A stretch of DNA of 64,000 nucleotides from the NCBI RefSeq assembly GCF_000299335.2, contig NZ_CP004387.1, positions 1,550,001 through 1,614,000 on the forward strand, read 5' to 3'. The DNA comes from Isoalcanivorax pacificus W11-5. Its GTDB lineage: Bacteria; Pseudomonadota; Gammaproteobacteria; Pseudomonadales; Alcanivoracaceae. This document shows positions 8,578 through 17,512 of this stretch, in pieces. A model generated the notes under the pieces. That model made no database searches. It was not told the DNA's origin and saw nothing but the letters and a program-made list of their open reading frames with translations. The translations under genes were made by a program, and so were the position numbers. Each line of letters begins with the position of its first letter. Position 1 is the stretch's first letter.

Positions 8578-9519
8578 ATGAAACTCAAGGCTGCGATTAT
8601 CGGTTCCGGCAACATCGGCACCGACCTGATGATCAAGATCCTGCGCCATGGCCAGGCGCTGGAAATGGGCGTGATGGTCGGCATCGACCCGGCCTCCGAC
8701 GGCCTGGCCCGTGCGGCACGCATGGGTGTGGCCACCTGCGCCACCGGCGTCGAGGGCCTGATTGCCATGCCCGAATTCGCCGACATCGGCATCGTCTTCG
8801 ATGCCACCTCCGCCGGCGCCCATGTCTACAACGACAAACTGCTGCGCGAAGCCAAGCCCTCGATCCGCATCGTCGACCTGACCCCGGCGGCCATCGGCCC
8901 CTATTGTGTGCCCGTGGTCAATCTGGACGAACACCTCGACGCCCCGAACGTCAACATGGTCACCTGCGGTGGCCAGGCCACCATCCCGATGGTCGCCGCC
9001 GTCTCCTCCGTGGCCAAAGTCCATTACGCGGAAATCATCGCATCCATTGCCAGCAAGTCCGCCGGCCCCGGCACCCGCGCCAACATCGATGAGTTCACCG
9101 AGACCACCTCCCGCGCCATTGAGGTGATCGGCGGCGCTGCCAAGGGCAAGGCGATCATCATCCTCAACCCGGCCGAGCCACCGCTGCTGATGCGCGACAC
9201 CGTCTATGTGCTCTCCGAGCTGGCCGACCAGGCCAGGGTCGAGGCGGCCGTCGAGGCCATGGCCGAGAAGGTAAACGCCTATGTGCCGGGTTATCGCCTG
9301 AAGCAGAAAGTGCAGTTTGACGTCTTCGACGACGCCCACCCGCTGCACCTGCCCGGTGTCGGCACCTTCTCCGGCCTGAAGACCTCGATCTTCCTGGAAG
9401 TCGAAGGCGCGGCCCACTACCTGCCCGCCTACGCCGGCAACCTGGACATCATGACCTCGGCGGCCCTGGCCACCGCGGAACAACTGGCCCTGCGCGTCCG
9501 CGCGGCCGGTGCGGCCTGA
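8578..9519 (+). CDS. dmpF: Acetaldehyde dehydrogenase (acylating)
   Basis: Converts acetaldehyde, NAD+ and CoA to acetyl-CoA. At 313 aa it carries the N-terminal Rossmann motif GSGNIGTDL and the catalytic cysteine in [10 protein letters not shown], exactly as in DmpF/MhpF. AGAGGAG precedes ATG 8578 by a normal distance. The partner aldolase is the next gene, 22 bp downstream. In characterised systems the two form a complex that channels acetaldehyde. Identity is secure. Confidence 0.95.
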   Translation: MKLKAAIIGSGNIGTDLMIKILRHGQALEMGVMVGIDPASDGLARAARMGVATCATGVEGLIAMPEFADIGIVFDATSAGAHVYNDKLLREAKPSIRIVDLTPAAIGPYCVPVVNLDEHLDAPNVNMVTCGGQATIPMVAAVSSVAKVHYAEIIASIASKSAGPGTRANIDEFTETTSRAIEVIGGAAKGKAIIILNPAEPPLLMRDTVYVLSELADQARVEAAVEAMAEKVNAYVPGYRLKQKVQFDVFDDAHPLHLPGVGTFSGLKTSIFLEVEGAAHYLPAYAGNLDIMTSAALATAEQLALRVRAAGAA

Positions 9520-9541
9520 ACGGCCGATCAAGGAGGCGATC

Positions 9542-10588
9542 ATGAGCAAGAAACTCTATATCTCCGATGTGACCCTGCGCGATGGCTCCCACGCCATCCG
9601 CCACCAGTATTCCCTGCAGAACGTGCGCGATATCGCCGCTGCGCTGGACAAAGCGAAAGTCGATTCCATCGAAGTGGCCCACGGCGATGGCCTGCAAGGC
9701 TCCAGCTTCAACTACGGCTTCGGTGCCCACACCGATCTCGAGTGGATCGAAGCCGTGGCCGACACCGTGACCCATGCAAAAGTGGCGACCCTGCTGCTGC
9801 CGGGTATTGGCACCGTGCATGACCTGAAAGCCGCCTACAGCGCCGGCGCCCGCATCGTGCGCGTGGCCACCCACTGCACCGAAGCGGACGTGTCGAAACA
9901 GCACATCGAATACGCCCGCGAACTGGGCATGGACACGGTCGGCTTCCTGATGATGAGCCACATGACCACGCCGCAGCAGCTGGCCGAGCAGGGCAAGCTG
10001 ATGGAGAACTACGGCGCCACCTGCATTTATGTCGTGGATTCCGGCGGGGCGCTGGGCATGCAGGACGTGCGTGATCGCTTCCGCGCCATGAAAGACGCCC
10101 TGAAACCTGAAACCCAGACCGGCATCCACGCGCACCACAACCTGTCGCTGGGCGTGGCCAATTCCATTGCTGCGGTGGAAGAGGGCTGTGACCGCATCGA
10201 CGCCAGCCTGGCGGGCATGGGGGCCGGGGCCGGCAACGCCCCGCTGGAAGTCTTTATCGCCGCTGCCGAACGGCTGGGCTGGGACCACGGCACCGACCTG
10301 TACACGCTGATGGACGCGGCCGACGACATCGTGCGGCCGTTGCAGGACCGGCCGGTGCGGGTGGACCGGGAAACCCTGGCGCTCGGTTACGCCGGGGTCT
10401 ACTCCAGCTTCCTGCGCCATGCCGAAGTGGCGGCACAGAAATACGGCCTGAAGACCGTCGACATCCTGGTCGAGCTCGGCCGCCGCCGCATGGTCGGCGG
10501 TCAGGAAGACATGATCGTGGACGTGGCGCTGGACATGCTCAAGCAACAGCGTGACGCCAACACCCAAACAGCCGGAGGGGCGCAATGA
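9542..10588 (+). CDS. dmpG: 4-hydroxy-2-oxovalerate aldolase
   Basis: Class II, metal-dependent aldolase (348 aa) splitting 4-hydroxy-2-oxovalerate to pyruvate and acetaldehyde. It begins with the HMGL-like motif [16 protein letters not shown], where the D and R residues are catalytic, and has the metal-binding histidines in [12 protein letters not shown]-terminal domain for dehydrogenase contact follows. GGAGG sits before ATG 9542. The gene overlaps the decarboxylase start by 4 bp (ATGA), showing translational coupling. This is a standard DmpG/MhpE. Confidence 0.95.
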   Translation: MSKKLYISDVTLRDGSHAIRHQYSLQNVRDIAAALDKAKVDSIEVAHGDGLQGSSFNYGFGAHTDLEWIEAVADTVTHAKVATLLLPGIGTVHDLKAAYSAGARIVRVATHCTEADVSKQHIEYARELGMDTVGFLMMSHMTTPQQLAEQGKLMENYGATCIYVVDSGGALGMQDVRDRFRAMKDALKPETQTGIHAHHNLSLGVANSIAAVEEGCDRIDASLAGMGAGAGNAPLEVFIAAAERLGWDHGTDLYTLMDAADDIVRPLQDRPVRVDRETLALGYAGVYSSFLRHAEVAAQKYGLKTVDILVELGRRRMVGGQEDMIVDVALDMLKQQRDANTQTAGGAQ

Positions 10589-11373
10589 GCCTGACACGCG
10601 AACAGATTGAACAGCTTGCCGATCACGTTGAACAGGCCGAGCTGCAAGCGCACGACATCACCAAGATCACGGATGACTATCCGGACATGACCTTCAGTGA
10701 TGCCTACGACGTGCAGTGGGAAATTCGCCGCCGCAAGATCGAGCGCGGCGCCCGCATTGTCGGCATGAAGATGGGCCTGACCTCGCGCGCCAAGATGCAG
10801 CAGATGGGTGTTGAAACTCCGATCTATGGTTTCCTGGCCGATTATTTCGAGCGCCCGGACAGTGGCGAGATCGAAATGAAGGACCTGATCCACCCGAAAG
10901 TGGAAGCGGAAATCGCGTTTGTGACCAAGGCGCCGCTGAAAGGCCCGGGCTGCCATGTGGGCAGCGTATTGGCTGCAACGGATTTTGTCCTGCCGGCGGT
11001 AGAGATCATCGACTCGCGCTACCGCGACTTCAAATTCGACCTGGTCAGCGTGATTGCCGATAACGCCTCTTCGTCGCGTTTCGTCACCGGCACCCGTGCC
11101 CGCAATGTTCACGACGTGGACCTGCGCAATCTTGGCCTGGTGATGGAAATCAACGGCAAGGTGGTTGAACTCGGCGCCGGTGCGGCCGTGCTGGGTCATC
11201 CGGCCACCAGCATCGCCATGCTGGCCAACATGCTCGGCGAACGCGGTGAGGAAATTCCCGCAGGCAGCGTGATCCTTTCCGGCGCCATTACCGCCGCCGT
11301 GGCGGTGAAAGCCGGCGACGCCGTGACCCTGCGTGCGCAGGACATGGGCAGCGTTTCCATGCGTTTCGTCTGA
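10585..11373 (+). CDS. dmpH: 4-oxalocrotonate (2-oxo-3-hexenedioate) decarboxylase
   Basis: Magnesium-dependent decarboxylase (262 aa) making 2-hydroxypentadienoate from 2-oxo-3-hexenedioate. It is homologous to the hydratase upstream, with the shared blocks [28 protein letters not shown] and [13 protein letters not shown]. The DmpH/XylI assignment rather than a second hydratase follows from its MKMGLTS and position between the aldolase and tautomerase genes. It starts in a 4-bp overlap with the aldolase. Confidence 0.92.
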   Translation: MSLTREQIEQLADHVEQAELQAHDITKITDDYPDMTFSDAYDVQWEIRRRKIERGARIVGMKMGLTSRAKMQQMGVETPIYGFLADYFERPDSGEIEMKDLIHPKVEAEIAFVTKAPLKGPGCHVGSVLAATDFVLPAVEIIDSRYRDFKFDLVSVIADNASSSRFVTGTRARNVHDVDLRNLGLVMEINGKVVELGAGAAVLGHPATSIAMLANMLGERGEEIPAGSVILSGAITAAVAVKAGDAVTLRAQDMGSVSMRFV

Positions 11374-11408
11374 AATAGATCAAGAAACAGATCAAGTAGA
11401 GGCCAAAC

Positions 11409-11600
11409 ATGCCGATAGCCAATATTCAGATCATGGAAGGCCGTGACGACGAGGCAAAAGCAAAGCTGATTGCCGCCGTCACTGACGCCATCTGCGACAG
11501 CATTGGCGCACGCCGCGAAGCGGTGCGCGTGCTGATCCAGGAGGTGCCGAAGAGTCACTGGGGGATTGGCGGCGAAACCGCCAAGGCCCTCGGGCGCTGA
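11409..11600 (+). CDS. dmpI: 4-oxalocrotonate tautomerase
   Basis: A 63-codon gene for the small hexameric tautomerase that isomerises 2-hydroxymuconate. After removal of the start Met the catalytic Pro-1 (MPIANIQI) is exposed. Family arginines are seen in ARREAVRVLIQE, and the tail is HWGIGGETAKALGR. It is the last gene of the meta block, 35 bp after the decarboxylase, matching dmpI/xylH. Its presence confirms that flux goes through the oxalocrotonate branch. Confidence 0.93.
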   Translation: MPIANIQIMEGRDDEAKAKLIAAVTDAICDSIGARREAVRVLIQEVPKSHWGIGGETAKALGR

Positions 11601-11923
11601 GGGAAGAGTGCGGCCCTGCAGAGCAGTAAGGGCCGTACTCGGCGCCCGGACGGGTTGGTAGCCATGTCGGGACGACAGCGTTTCTGCCAGCGGAGAAGTC
11701 GGCCAGCAGGAGGATTGCCTATGCAGCGTACCGAATAAACGGACCCCGCCCTCACGGGCGCAAAAGGATGTGACTTCCTGCGGGGCAGCAGCGCAAAGCG
11801 CTACCGCTGCATGAGCTTCGCATTGCCAGAGAAAAGGCAGGAGTCATCACTGCAACGCAACAGATGATCCGGGCCGATGCATCGGTCGCAGAATAAAATT
11901 TAACCGGACTAGGATGAATCATC
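11601..11923 (+). other. Gap between tautomerase and porin
   Basis: About 320 bp without a gene. A GC-rich hairpin (CGGCCCT/AGGGCCG, about 11612-11636) follows the tautomerase but lacks a T run. A 12-bp perfect palindrome, CCGATGCATCGG, lies at 11874-11885 in the porin leader, a possible regulator site. AATAAAAT at about 11892 could be a -10 element; AGGA at 11911 is the porin ribosome site. Confidence 0.4.
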
Positions 11924-12895
11924 ATGAAAAAAACAAACCTTGCTATCGCGATTTCCTGTGCTGCCATGCTGGGCTCTACCGCTGCGCTGGCAGACGGACC
12001 AAGATTCACCGGCGAAATGGGCATGGGTGGCCTGAAAGTCGACGGCCGTGACCTGGATGCCTGGGCCTATGACCTGCGTGCAGGCGTTGCCGGCTCCTAC
12101 AAGTTCGACGGTTTCGCGATCAACTACCAGTTCACTGCGGACTTCGGTGCTGCCGCGAACAACCTGGATCCGCTGGTCTACAGCCCCAGCGGCAGTGCGA
12201 ATGACATCTACGTGCGTGACGCCAAGATCGTCATGCCGACCCGCTACGGTGCCTTCGTGGTTGCCCCGCGTTCCAGCAGCGGCCAGTTTGCGCACATTTA
12301 TGGCGCCACCACTGACTTTGAGTACAACGCCATGCACGCCCGCACCGGCATCAACGGTTTCTTCACCCAGGGTGATGCCACCACCAACCTGCTCGCGTAC
12401 GCCACGCCGAAATTCGCGGGCTGGCAGGTGATCTTCGGTTCGTTCACCTTCAACAAGGCCAACGACCGTGACATCGATGCCTGGAGCTACCGCGCCCTGT
12501 ACAAGAACGGCGGTTTCGATTTCGCCGTCGGCCAGGTGTTCATCTCCGACAAGCAGGCCGGCAGTGGCGAGAAGGAAGAGCGTAACGCGGCGTCTGTCGG
12601 CTACAGCTGGGACAGCTTCAAGGTCAGCGCAGTGGTGGAACAGAACGATGTGCCGGACGGCCTGGCCAACGACTTCACTTCCTGGGCTGCCCGGGTGGAC
12701 TACAAGCTGAACGAGCGCTGGTCCTCTGCACTGGCCTACGTGGAAAAAGACCACGAGCTGGATAGCGAAGACAACGACGGCATGATCTTCCAGGTGAAAC
12801 GTCACCTGAACGATCAGGTGTACCTGTTCGCCGAAACCGGCCAGTACGACACCACCCCGTCCAACTACGCCGTGGGCGTAAACGTGAAATTCTGA
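11924..12895 (+). CDS. Outer-membrane porin
   Basis: The 323-aa precursor has a clear signal peptide (MKKTNLAIAISCAAMLGSTAALA, cut after ALA). The rest alternates polar and hydrophobic residues as in beta-barrels and ends in Phe (VGVNVKF), the outer-membrane assembly signal. It reads like the general gram-negative porin superfamily. It lies directly after the meta pathway on the same strand and is closed by a strong terminator, so it probably admits the aromatic substrate or related acids. Substrate preference cannot be read. Confidence 0.85.
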   Translation: MKKTNLAIAISCAAMLGSTAALADGPRFTGEMGMGGLKVDGRDLDAWAYDLRAGVAGSYKFDGFAINYQFTADFGAAANNLDPLVYSPSGSANDIYVRDAKIVMPTRYGAFVVAPRSSSGQFAHIYGATTDFEYNAMHARTGINGFFTQGDATTNLLAYATPKFAGWQVIFGSFTFNKANDRDIDAWSYRALYKNGGFDFAVGQVFISDKQAGSGEKEERNAASVGYSWDSFKVSAVVEQNDVPDGLANDFTSWAARVDYKLNERWSSALAYVEKDHELDSEDNDGMIFQVKRHLNDQVYLFAETGQYDTTPSNYAVGVNVKF

Positions 12896-12945
12896 CGCCG
12901 AGTTTTTTCTGCTTCCTCCCGGTGGCAACGACCGGGAAATCCCTT

Positions 12946-12976
12946 GGCCACATGCCTCCCGTGTGGCCTTTTTTTT
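12946..12976 (+). terminator. Rho-independent terminator after the porin
   Basis: The stem GGCCACA/TGTGGCC (12946-12952 and 12962-12968) is followed by eight T. It ends the porin transcript and probably the whole aromatic block. Confidence 0.85.
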
Positions 12977-13043
12977 GAGAGCAGATCCGGGTTACGGGCT
13001 GCGAGCGAAGGAAAGCAGGCTTTGGGTCCGTAGTTCGTAGCTC

Positions 13044-13080
13044 AAAAAAATACCCTCCCCCTTTGCATGACAGGGGAGGG
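13044..13080 (-). terminator. Rho-independent terminator of the membrane-protein gene
   Basis: Stem CCCTCCCC/GGGGAGGG (13053-13060 and 13073-13080). Read on the minus strand it is followed by TATTTTTTT. It sits 33 bp past the stop of the gene at 13113-14570. Confidence 0.75.
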
Positions 13081-13112
13081 CGGAGACAGCAAACCGTTAT
13101 CAGCGTGTTATG

Positions 13113-14570
13113 TCAGCCAAGAAACCGCTGACCCAGCGCCAGCACGCCGATCACCAGCGGCAGGCACAAGGCGTAGTAGAGACCGTTCCAGCGCCAGGCG
13201 ACAAAGTAGGGGGAGCGGCGGCAGAACGCGCTCACCATCAGTAGTACGGTGGTGAAGGGGGACGACATCATCGACAGCGTCCAGGCACTCATCAGCGCCA
13301 CCGCCAGCACTTCCGGCACCAGCCCCAGCGCTTGTGGGTCAGGCAGCAGGGCGGTTATCAGAGTGACACTGATGACCGGATTCAGGCCGCACTGGCCAAG
13401 CAGCAACGTCAGCAGCATGGCGGTCACGGCAAGCCCCAGGCCGTGCAGGCCGGATGAGGACAGCCACGCATTCAGCAGCTCGATATCCACCAACGGGGTG
13501 ATCAGCACGCCAATAAAGGCAGAGCCGCCGAGCATCACAATTTCGCTGCGATTCGCGGCAAAAATCGTGCTCGCACGCCGTACCACCAAAGCCCAGGCAC
13601 GTCCCGTGCCGCTGCCGCCATTGAGCCGCCGACGCTGCACGGCAAGCCAGACAAAGGCACACAGCGGGCAGGCAATCAGCACCGCAATGGGCAGGCCGAT
13701 ATGCCCCAGGCCGCTGAACAGAAACGCGGTCAGTGTGATACCGACTACTACCAGGCTGAAGCGCCCAAGCGGGCGCAGCGAGGGGCGTGCGCGTGCCGAC
13801 GCGCCCGGTGCCGGCCGCGGCCCCTGCCACCAGTCGAGCCACCAGCCAAGCAGCATCATCAGCGCAGCGATGGGCAGGGCGATGGGGAGCAGCATGGGCC
13901 AGGTGAGTTGCGGCATGTTCGAGAGCAACACCACCACGGCAATGCCCAGGGGCGATGTCAGTGGCGTGATCGCGAAGCCGCGCAGCATCGCCAGAATCAT
14001 GCGTCGTTCCCGCGCCGTACGCAGGGTTTCGTCGCCGCCGGCGGAGCGCAGCGTATTGCCTTTCTGGATCATGGCGCCGAACAGGCTCAGCGCGCCGATG
14101 TTCAGGATGATGCCGAACAGCGTTGTTCCCAGCGACAGCGCCGGATAACGCATCGACGGCTTCTGATGAATCAGTGAATAGCCCGCCTCACGGATCAGCC
14201 GCGAGCGCATCGCCGCCACGCGCAGCAGGCTCAGCGAGGCCATGAAGGTGGCGAAGAAGCAGAAGCGGTCCAGCCCTTCCAGCAACAGTGGCCAGGGATC
14301 GGGCTGGAACAACGCAGTCAGCACGGCGCCAGTACAGGCCACCGTCAGCACGGCGCGCGCCATGCCGGACAAATGGCGTGCCTGCAAGACGAGGTAGACC
14401 AGCAACGCCGGCCTGGCCACCCAGGGGGCAAACGGCACGCCGGCAACCAGATCCAGCAGCGTACCGGTCATGCACAGCGGCATGGCGAAATCGGCCAGGC
14501 GGCGGAGCAGCCGCAGCGAGACCATGGCCGGGGCGCTGGCCGCAGGGAAGGCGGGGGATGTACGTGTCAT
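13113..14570 (-). CDS. Unrecognised multi-pass inner-membrane protein
   Basis: A 485-aa protein with about ten to twelve hydrophobic segments spread over its length and basic loops (for example MRSRLIREAGYSLIHQKPSMRY and RTARERRMILAML). The even layout and size suggest a secondary transporter. There is a proline/glycine-rich polar loop around residues 250-265. No domain is recognised. The ATG at 14570 lacks an obvious ribosome site; Met16 (14525) is an alternative. An AT-rich stretch at 14700-14745 may be its promoter. It stands alone between convergent terminators, so context gives no function. Confidence 0.7.
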   Translation of the reverse strand: MTRTSPAFPAASAPAMVSLRLLRRLADFAMPLCMTGTLLDLVAGVPFAPWVARPALLVYLVLQARHLSGMARAVLTVACTGAVLTALFQPDPWPLLLEGLDRFCFFATFMASLSLLRVAAMRSRLIREAGYSLIHQKPSMRYPALSLGTTLFGIILNIGALSLFGAMIQKGNTLRSAGGDETLRTARERRMILAMLRGFAITPLTSPLGIAVVVLLSNMPQLTWPMLLPIALPIAALMMLLGWWLDWWQGPRPAPGASARARPSLRPLGRFSLVVVGITLTAFLFSGLGHIGLPIAVLIACPLCAFVWLAVQRRRLNGGSGTGRAWALVVRRASTIFAANRSEIVMLGGSAFIGVLITPLVDIELLNAWLSSSGLHGLGLAVTAMLLTLLLGQCGLNPVISVTLITALLPDPQALGLVPEVLAVALMSAWTLSMMSSPFTTVLLMVSAFCRRSPYFVAWRWNGLYYALCLPLVIGVLALGQRFLG

Positions 14571-14747
14571 CAGCGGAGCCGGGCGACCGGCGGGGCGGAC
14601 AGAACGGGGACAGGTGGCCAGGCTGGCTCACGCATCGGGGGCTCTCCTGCTTGTTATTCTCGCCCTCTGCAAAAGGGGCCTTGGCAGGGAGCACCATTGC
14701 ACAGGAATAGCGATATTTCAATTGAATATATATTTTGATGGAGCAAA

Positions 14748-15662
14748 TCAGGGGCAGTTGCGGGCACGCCGGTAGCCGGCGGCTTCTGCGCTGGCCGGCG
14801 AACTGAACGACACCCGGTTGCGTTCCGCCATGGCGGTGTAGCCCGGGCAATGCGGCAGGTGATAGATGTGGCTGTTGCGGTTGCCGTGCACCACCGTGCT
14901 GGCGGCCTGCGCGGGCACGGCCGACACCAGCCCGTCGCGGCTATTGCGGTGGTTCAGCGACCACTGCCGGGCGCCGCTGACGAACGGGTTGCCATGCCCC
15001 ATGCGCGCGGCGATGCGCCGGTCCCGTTCCCGCTCCCAGTCCGATACCGGGTATTGCCGGTCCCAGGCCATGAACAGCCGTTGTTGAGCGCCGGAAAGCC
15101 GCAGATCGTAGCGGTCGGCCATATAGAAGTAAGTGCGTGCAATCTGCCCCCGGAACGCGGCGCGCGGCTGCACTGTACGCCGTGTGAAATCCACCCGCAC
15201 ATCACAGGCGCCATGCTGCGCGGTGGTGCCGGGCAGCATGCCGAAACCATAGTTGCTGCGGTCAGCGTTTACCTCGCCGACTACCGGTGTGAGATTGTGC
15301 AGGTCAGCTTCCATGACCGAGAACACCGGATCACTGGCAGTGCACTGTGCCCGGCCACCCTGCTGCCAGCACTGCCGTTGCCGCCCGAAATCCGACGCTG
15401 GCACGATATGTTCCCACTCGATCCGCTGCGCCCGGTTAGCCTGGGCGCGCACCTGATAGCCGCAGCCGGCCAGATCGACGCGGCCGCCTGAGCGGCCTGT
15501 CCATATCCAGTTGCAGCCGCAATAGGCGTCGCCCTGTGTGTGGCGGTCGTAATAGATGTATTGGCGGGCTTCGGTTTTGGCTTGGCTGAAGTCGAGCGGG
15601 GCGGCGACGACCAGAGCGGGAGCAAGCAGGCAGAGCAGGTGGATGAACAATAGTCGTATCAA
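14748..15662 (-). CDS. endA: Secreted/periplasmic endonuclease I with C-terminal zinc-finger-like domain
   Basis: DNA-degrading endonuclease of the EndA/Dns family (304 aa). A signal peptide (LLFIHLLCLLAPALVVA) is followed by the nuclease core with EWEHIVPASDFG, whose His is catalytic, ADLHNLTPVVGEVNADRSN, and paired cysteines (CGCNW, CWQQGGRAQC). The last ~45 residues (NRNSHIYHLPHCPGY...RNCP) form a short Cys/His module like the Ada-type metal-binding end seen in some members. The start codon is apparently TTG at 15662, without a clear ribosome site; a start a few codons later would still give a signal peptide. It probably serves nutrient use or clearing of extracellular DNA. Confidence 0.9.
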   Translation of the reverse strand: MIRLLFIHLLCLLAPALVVAAPLDFSQAKTEARQYIYYDRHTQGDAYCGCNWIWTGRSGGRVDLAGCGYQVRAQANRAQRIEWEHIVPASDFGRQRQCWQQGGRAQCTASDPVFSVMEADLHNLTPVVGEVNADRSNYGFGMLPGTTAQHGACDVRVDFTRRTVQPRAAFRGQIARTYFYMADRYDLRLSGAQQRLFMAWDRQYPVSDWERERDRRIAARMGHGNPFVSGARQWSLNHRNSRDGLVSAVPAQAASTVVHGNRNSHIYHLPHCPGYTAMAERNRVSFSSPASAEAAGYRRARNCP

Positions 15663-15861
15663 GAGGGGGGGCCATCACTGGACATGAAGAGAATGCCATC
15701 AAGGTAATGGCGAAGATGTTATTTTGACATTGTTTTGAGGTCGACGGTACGGGATTTCCTCGCAAGCCGTATCGCAACGAATCGGCCTGAAAAGAGCGTC
15801 TTATCCTGTTTCTGCGGTGCTAGATTGCGAGCTTCATCACAAAAAATATAAGGGGGAAGGG

Positions 15862-16161
15862 ATGAAGAAGATGGGATATCGCGTGCTGGCACTGATGGTG
15901 GCTTTCTGGGCGGTATCCAGTTGGGCTGATATCAGTGAAACGGCACACACGGCGCAGTCTGCTATCGAAACAGTGCTCGCAGACGGGGAAGGCGAAGTAT
16001 GCCCGGCATCGGTCGCGGTGGAAGGTGAGGCGGAAGGCGCGGGCATTATGCTGGCATCTGGCTGCTGCAAGATCTGCCGTAAAGGGAAAGCCTGCGGGAA
16101 TTCCTGCATCAATCGCAGCTATACGTGCCGCCGGCCGCCTGGGTGCGCGTGTGATGGCTAG
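15862..16161 (+). CDS. Small secreted Cys-rich protein (GCCKIC...GCAC type)
   Basis: A 99-aa protein with a signal peptide (MKKMGYRVLALMVAFWAVSSWA), a variable acidic middle, and a C-terminal ~35-residue module containing eight cysteines: GCCKICRKGKACGNSC...CRRPPGCAC. This module recurs in uncharacterised bacterial secreted proteins; no function is established to my knowledge. AGGGGGAAGGG at 15851-15861 sets the ATG at 15862. Cysteine pairing suggests a disulfide-knotted or metal-binding periplasmic domain. It stands at the left border of the accessory region, alone on its strand. Confidence 0.7.
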   Translation: MKKMGYRVLALMVAFWAVSSWADISETAHTAQSAIETVLADGEGEVCPASVAVEGEAEGAGIMLASGCCKICRKGKACGNSCINRSYTCRRPPGCACDG

Positions 16162-16667
16162 GGGTTTTTGCGAGAGCGGTGCTGTCACCGAGCAGGCGGC
16201 TCGTTGACACAGGTGCATACATCACCAACCTGCGGTCAGTAGGAGGTGCGGCATGAAATCAGTCGAGCAGCGTGCCCGCGTCCCAAGAAATTTCTGAACA
16301 AGCGACGAGCCTATCGGACATGGTTGAGCTGTCCTGCACTCCTCAAAAGCGGCCATTGACCTATTTTGCGAGCACGAAAGTACCAATAAAATACATCCAA
16401 GCCTCGCCTTCCTTCGCGTTGCCGCCCTAGATGCGATTATTCGGAACCACCGGGCGCGTGATGCTACCAAAGGGTTGACCGAGTTCGATGTACACAGGCA
16501 TTTCTGGGCAAATCTTGACTTGCTGCTGCCCGGCGCGTTGCGCACACAGAGGCGGCATGACGGAGCAAACGTGCCAGATGGTTGGATAGAGATTGATGGC
16601 GAGGTCATGCCGGTTGGAATCAAACTGGGTCCATTCAATCAGGCTGCTTCTAGGCAGTTAAGGCGCT

Positions 16668-16675
16668 ATTTTTTT
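16668..16675. repeat. IS66 target-site duplication, left copy
   Basis: ATTTTTTT immediately before the left inverted repeat. The identical 8 bases follow the right inverted repeat at 19125-19132. Eight bp is the normal duplication for the IS66 family. Confidence 0.9.
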
Positions 16676-16758
16676 GTAACCGTCCGGCGAACTCATCTAC
16701 CCGACGCCATTTCCGCCAGTAACTTAGGTGTCCACCTATTTCTAAGTGGACACCTAAT

Positions 16759-17103
16759 ATGAGTGAGATGCTTCCTGCCAAGACACCCGCCAAGCGCCGC
16801 CGCTATTCCCCGGAGTTCAAAGCCAGGATTCTTCAAGAGTGCCAGGCCCCGGAGGCTTCCGTCGCCAATGTGGCGCTGCGCTACGGTCTCAACACGAATC
16901 TGATCCACAAGTGGCGCCGTGCTGCCGAAGTCAGTTCGAAGCCGCCTGCTGAGAGTAAATTTATCCCTGTCCCCATGCCGATGCCGCCGCCCTCTGCGTC
17001 CTCAGTGGCCGAGGTGGTGTTCGAGCTGCCTGGCGTGACAGTCCGCTGGCCTCTGGCACAGATCGAGCGCGCCCTTCCCTGGCTGCGGACGTTGACGCCG
17101 TGA
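16759..17103 (+). CDS. tnpA: IS66 accessory protein TnpA
   Basis: A 114-aa protein with an N-terminal helix-turn-helix (RRRYSPEFKARILQEC...VANVALRYGLNTNLIHKW), as in IS3/IS66 OrfA proteins that bind the element ends. A proline-rich linker and the short VVFELPGVTVRWP tail follow. Its stop overlaps the tnpB start. Confidence 0.92.
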   Translation: MSEMLPAKTPAKRRRYSPEFKARILQECQAPEASVANVALRYGLNTNLIHKWRRAAEVSSKPPAESKFIPVPMPMPPPSASSVAEVVFELPGVTVRWPLAQIERALPWLRTLTP

Positions 17104-17435
17104 TCCGGATCGAGGCCATCTGGATGGCCACGGAGCCGCTGGATATGCGCGCCGGCCCGGATACGGCCTTGGCCCGTGTGGTCCAGGTATTCGGCGAAGC
17201 GCGTCCCCACTGCGCCTACCTGTTTGCCAACAAGCGAGGCAACCGCATGAAGGTGCTGGTGCATGATGGCTTTGGCCTGTGGCTGGCCGCGCGGCGTTTG
17301 CATCAGGGCGGCTTTGTCTGGGGCGGACTGAGTCAGGGCGAGCGTATCGCCCTGACATCCGAACAGCTTCAGGCGCTGGTGGTCGGTTTGCCCTGGCACC
17401 AGGTCGGCTGTGATCGGGGTATTGCCATACTTTAA
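17100..17435 (+). CDS. tnpB: IS66 accessory protein TnpB (Orf2-like)
   Basis: A 111-aa IS66 Orf2 family protein; the blocks EPLDMRAGPDTALARVV, HCAYLFANKRGNRMKVLVHDG and FGLWLAARRLHQGGF are diagnostic. The GTG start overlaps the tnpA stop by 4 bp. It is required with TnpA and TnpC for IS66 transposition in studied elements; its biochemical role is unclear. Confidence 0.92.
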   Translation: MIRIEAIWMATEPLDMRAGPDTALARVVQVFGEARPHCAYLFANKRGNRMKVLVHDGFGLWLAARRLHQGGFVWGGLSQGERIALTSEQLQALVVGLPWHQVGCDRGIAIL

Positions 17436-17512
17436 AGCCCTTGGCGCTGGCCTGTGCGCCGGTCAGCGCGCCCTCTCTGGTATCACTTCCGGCGGCGGCG
17501 TCTGGCAAGATA

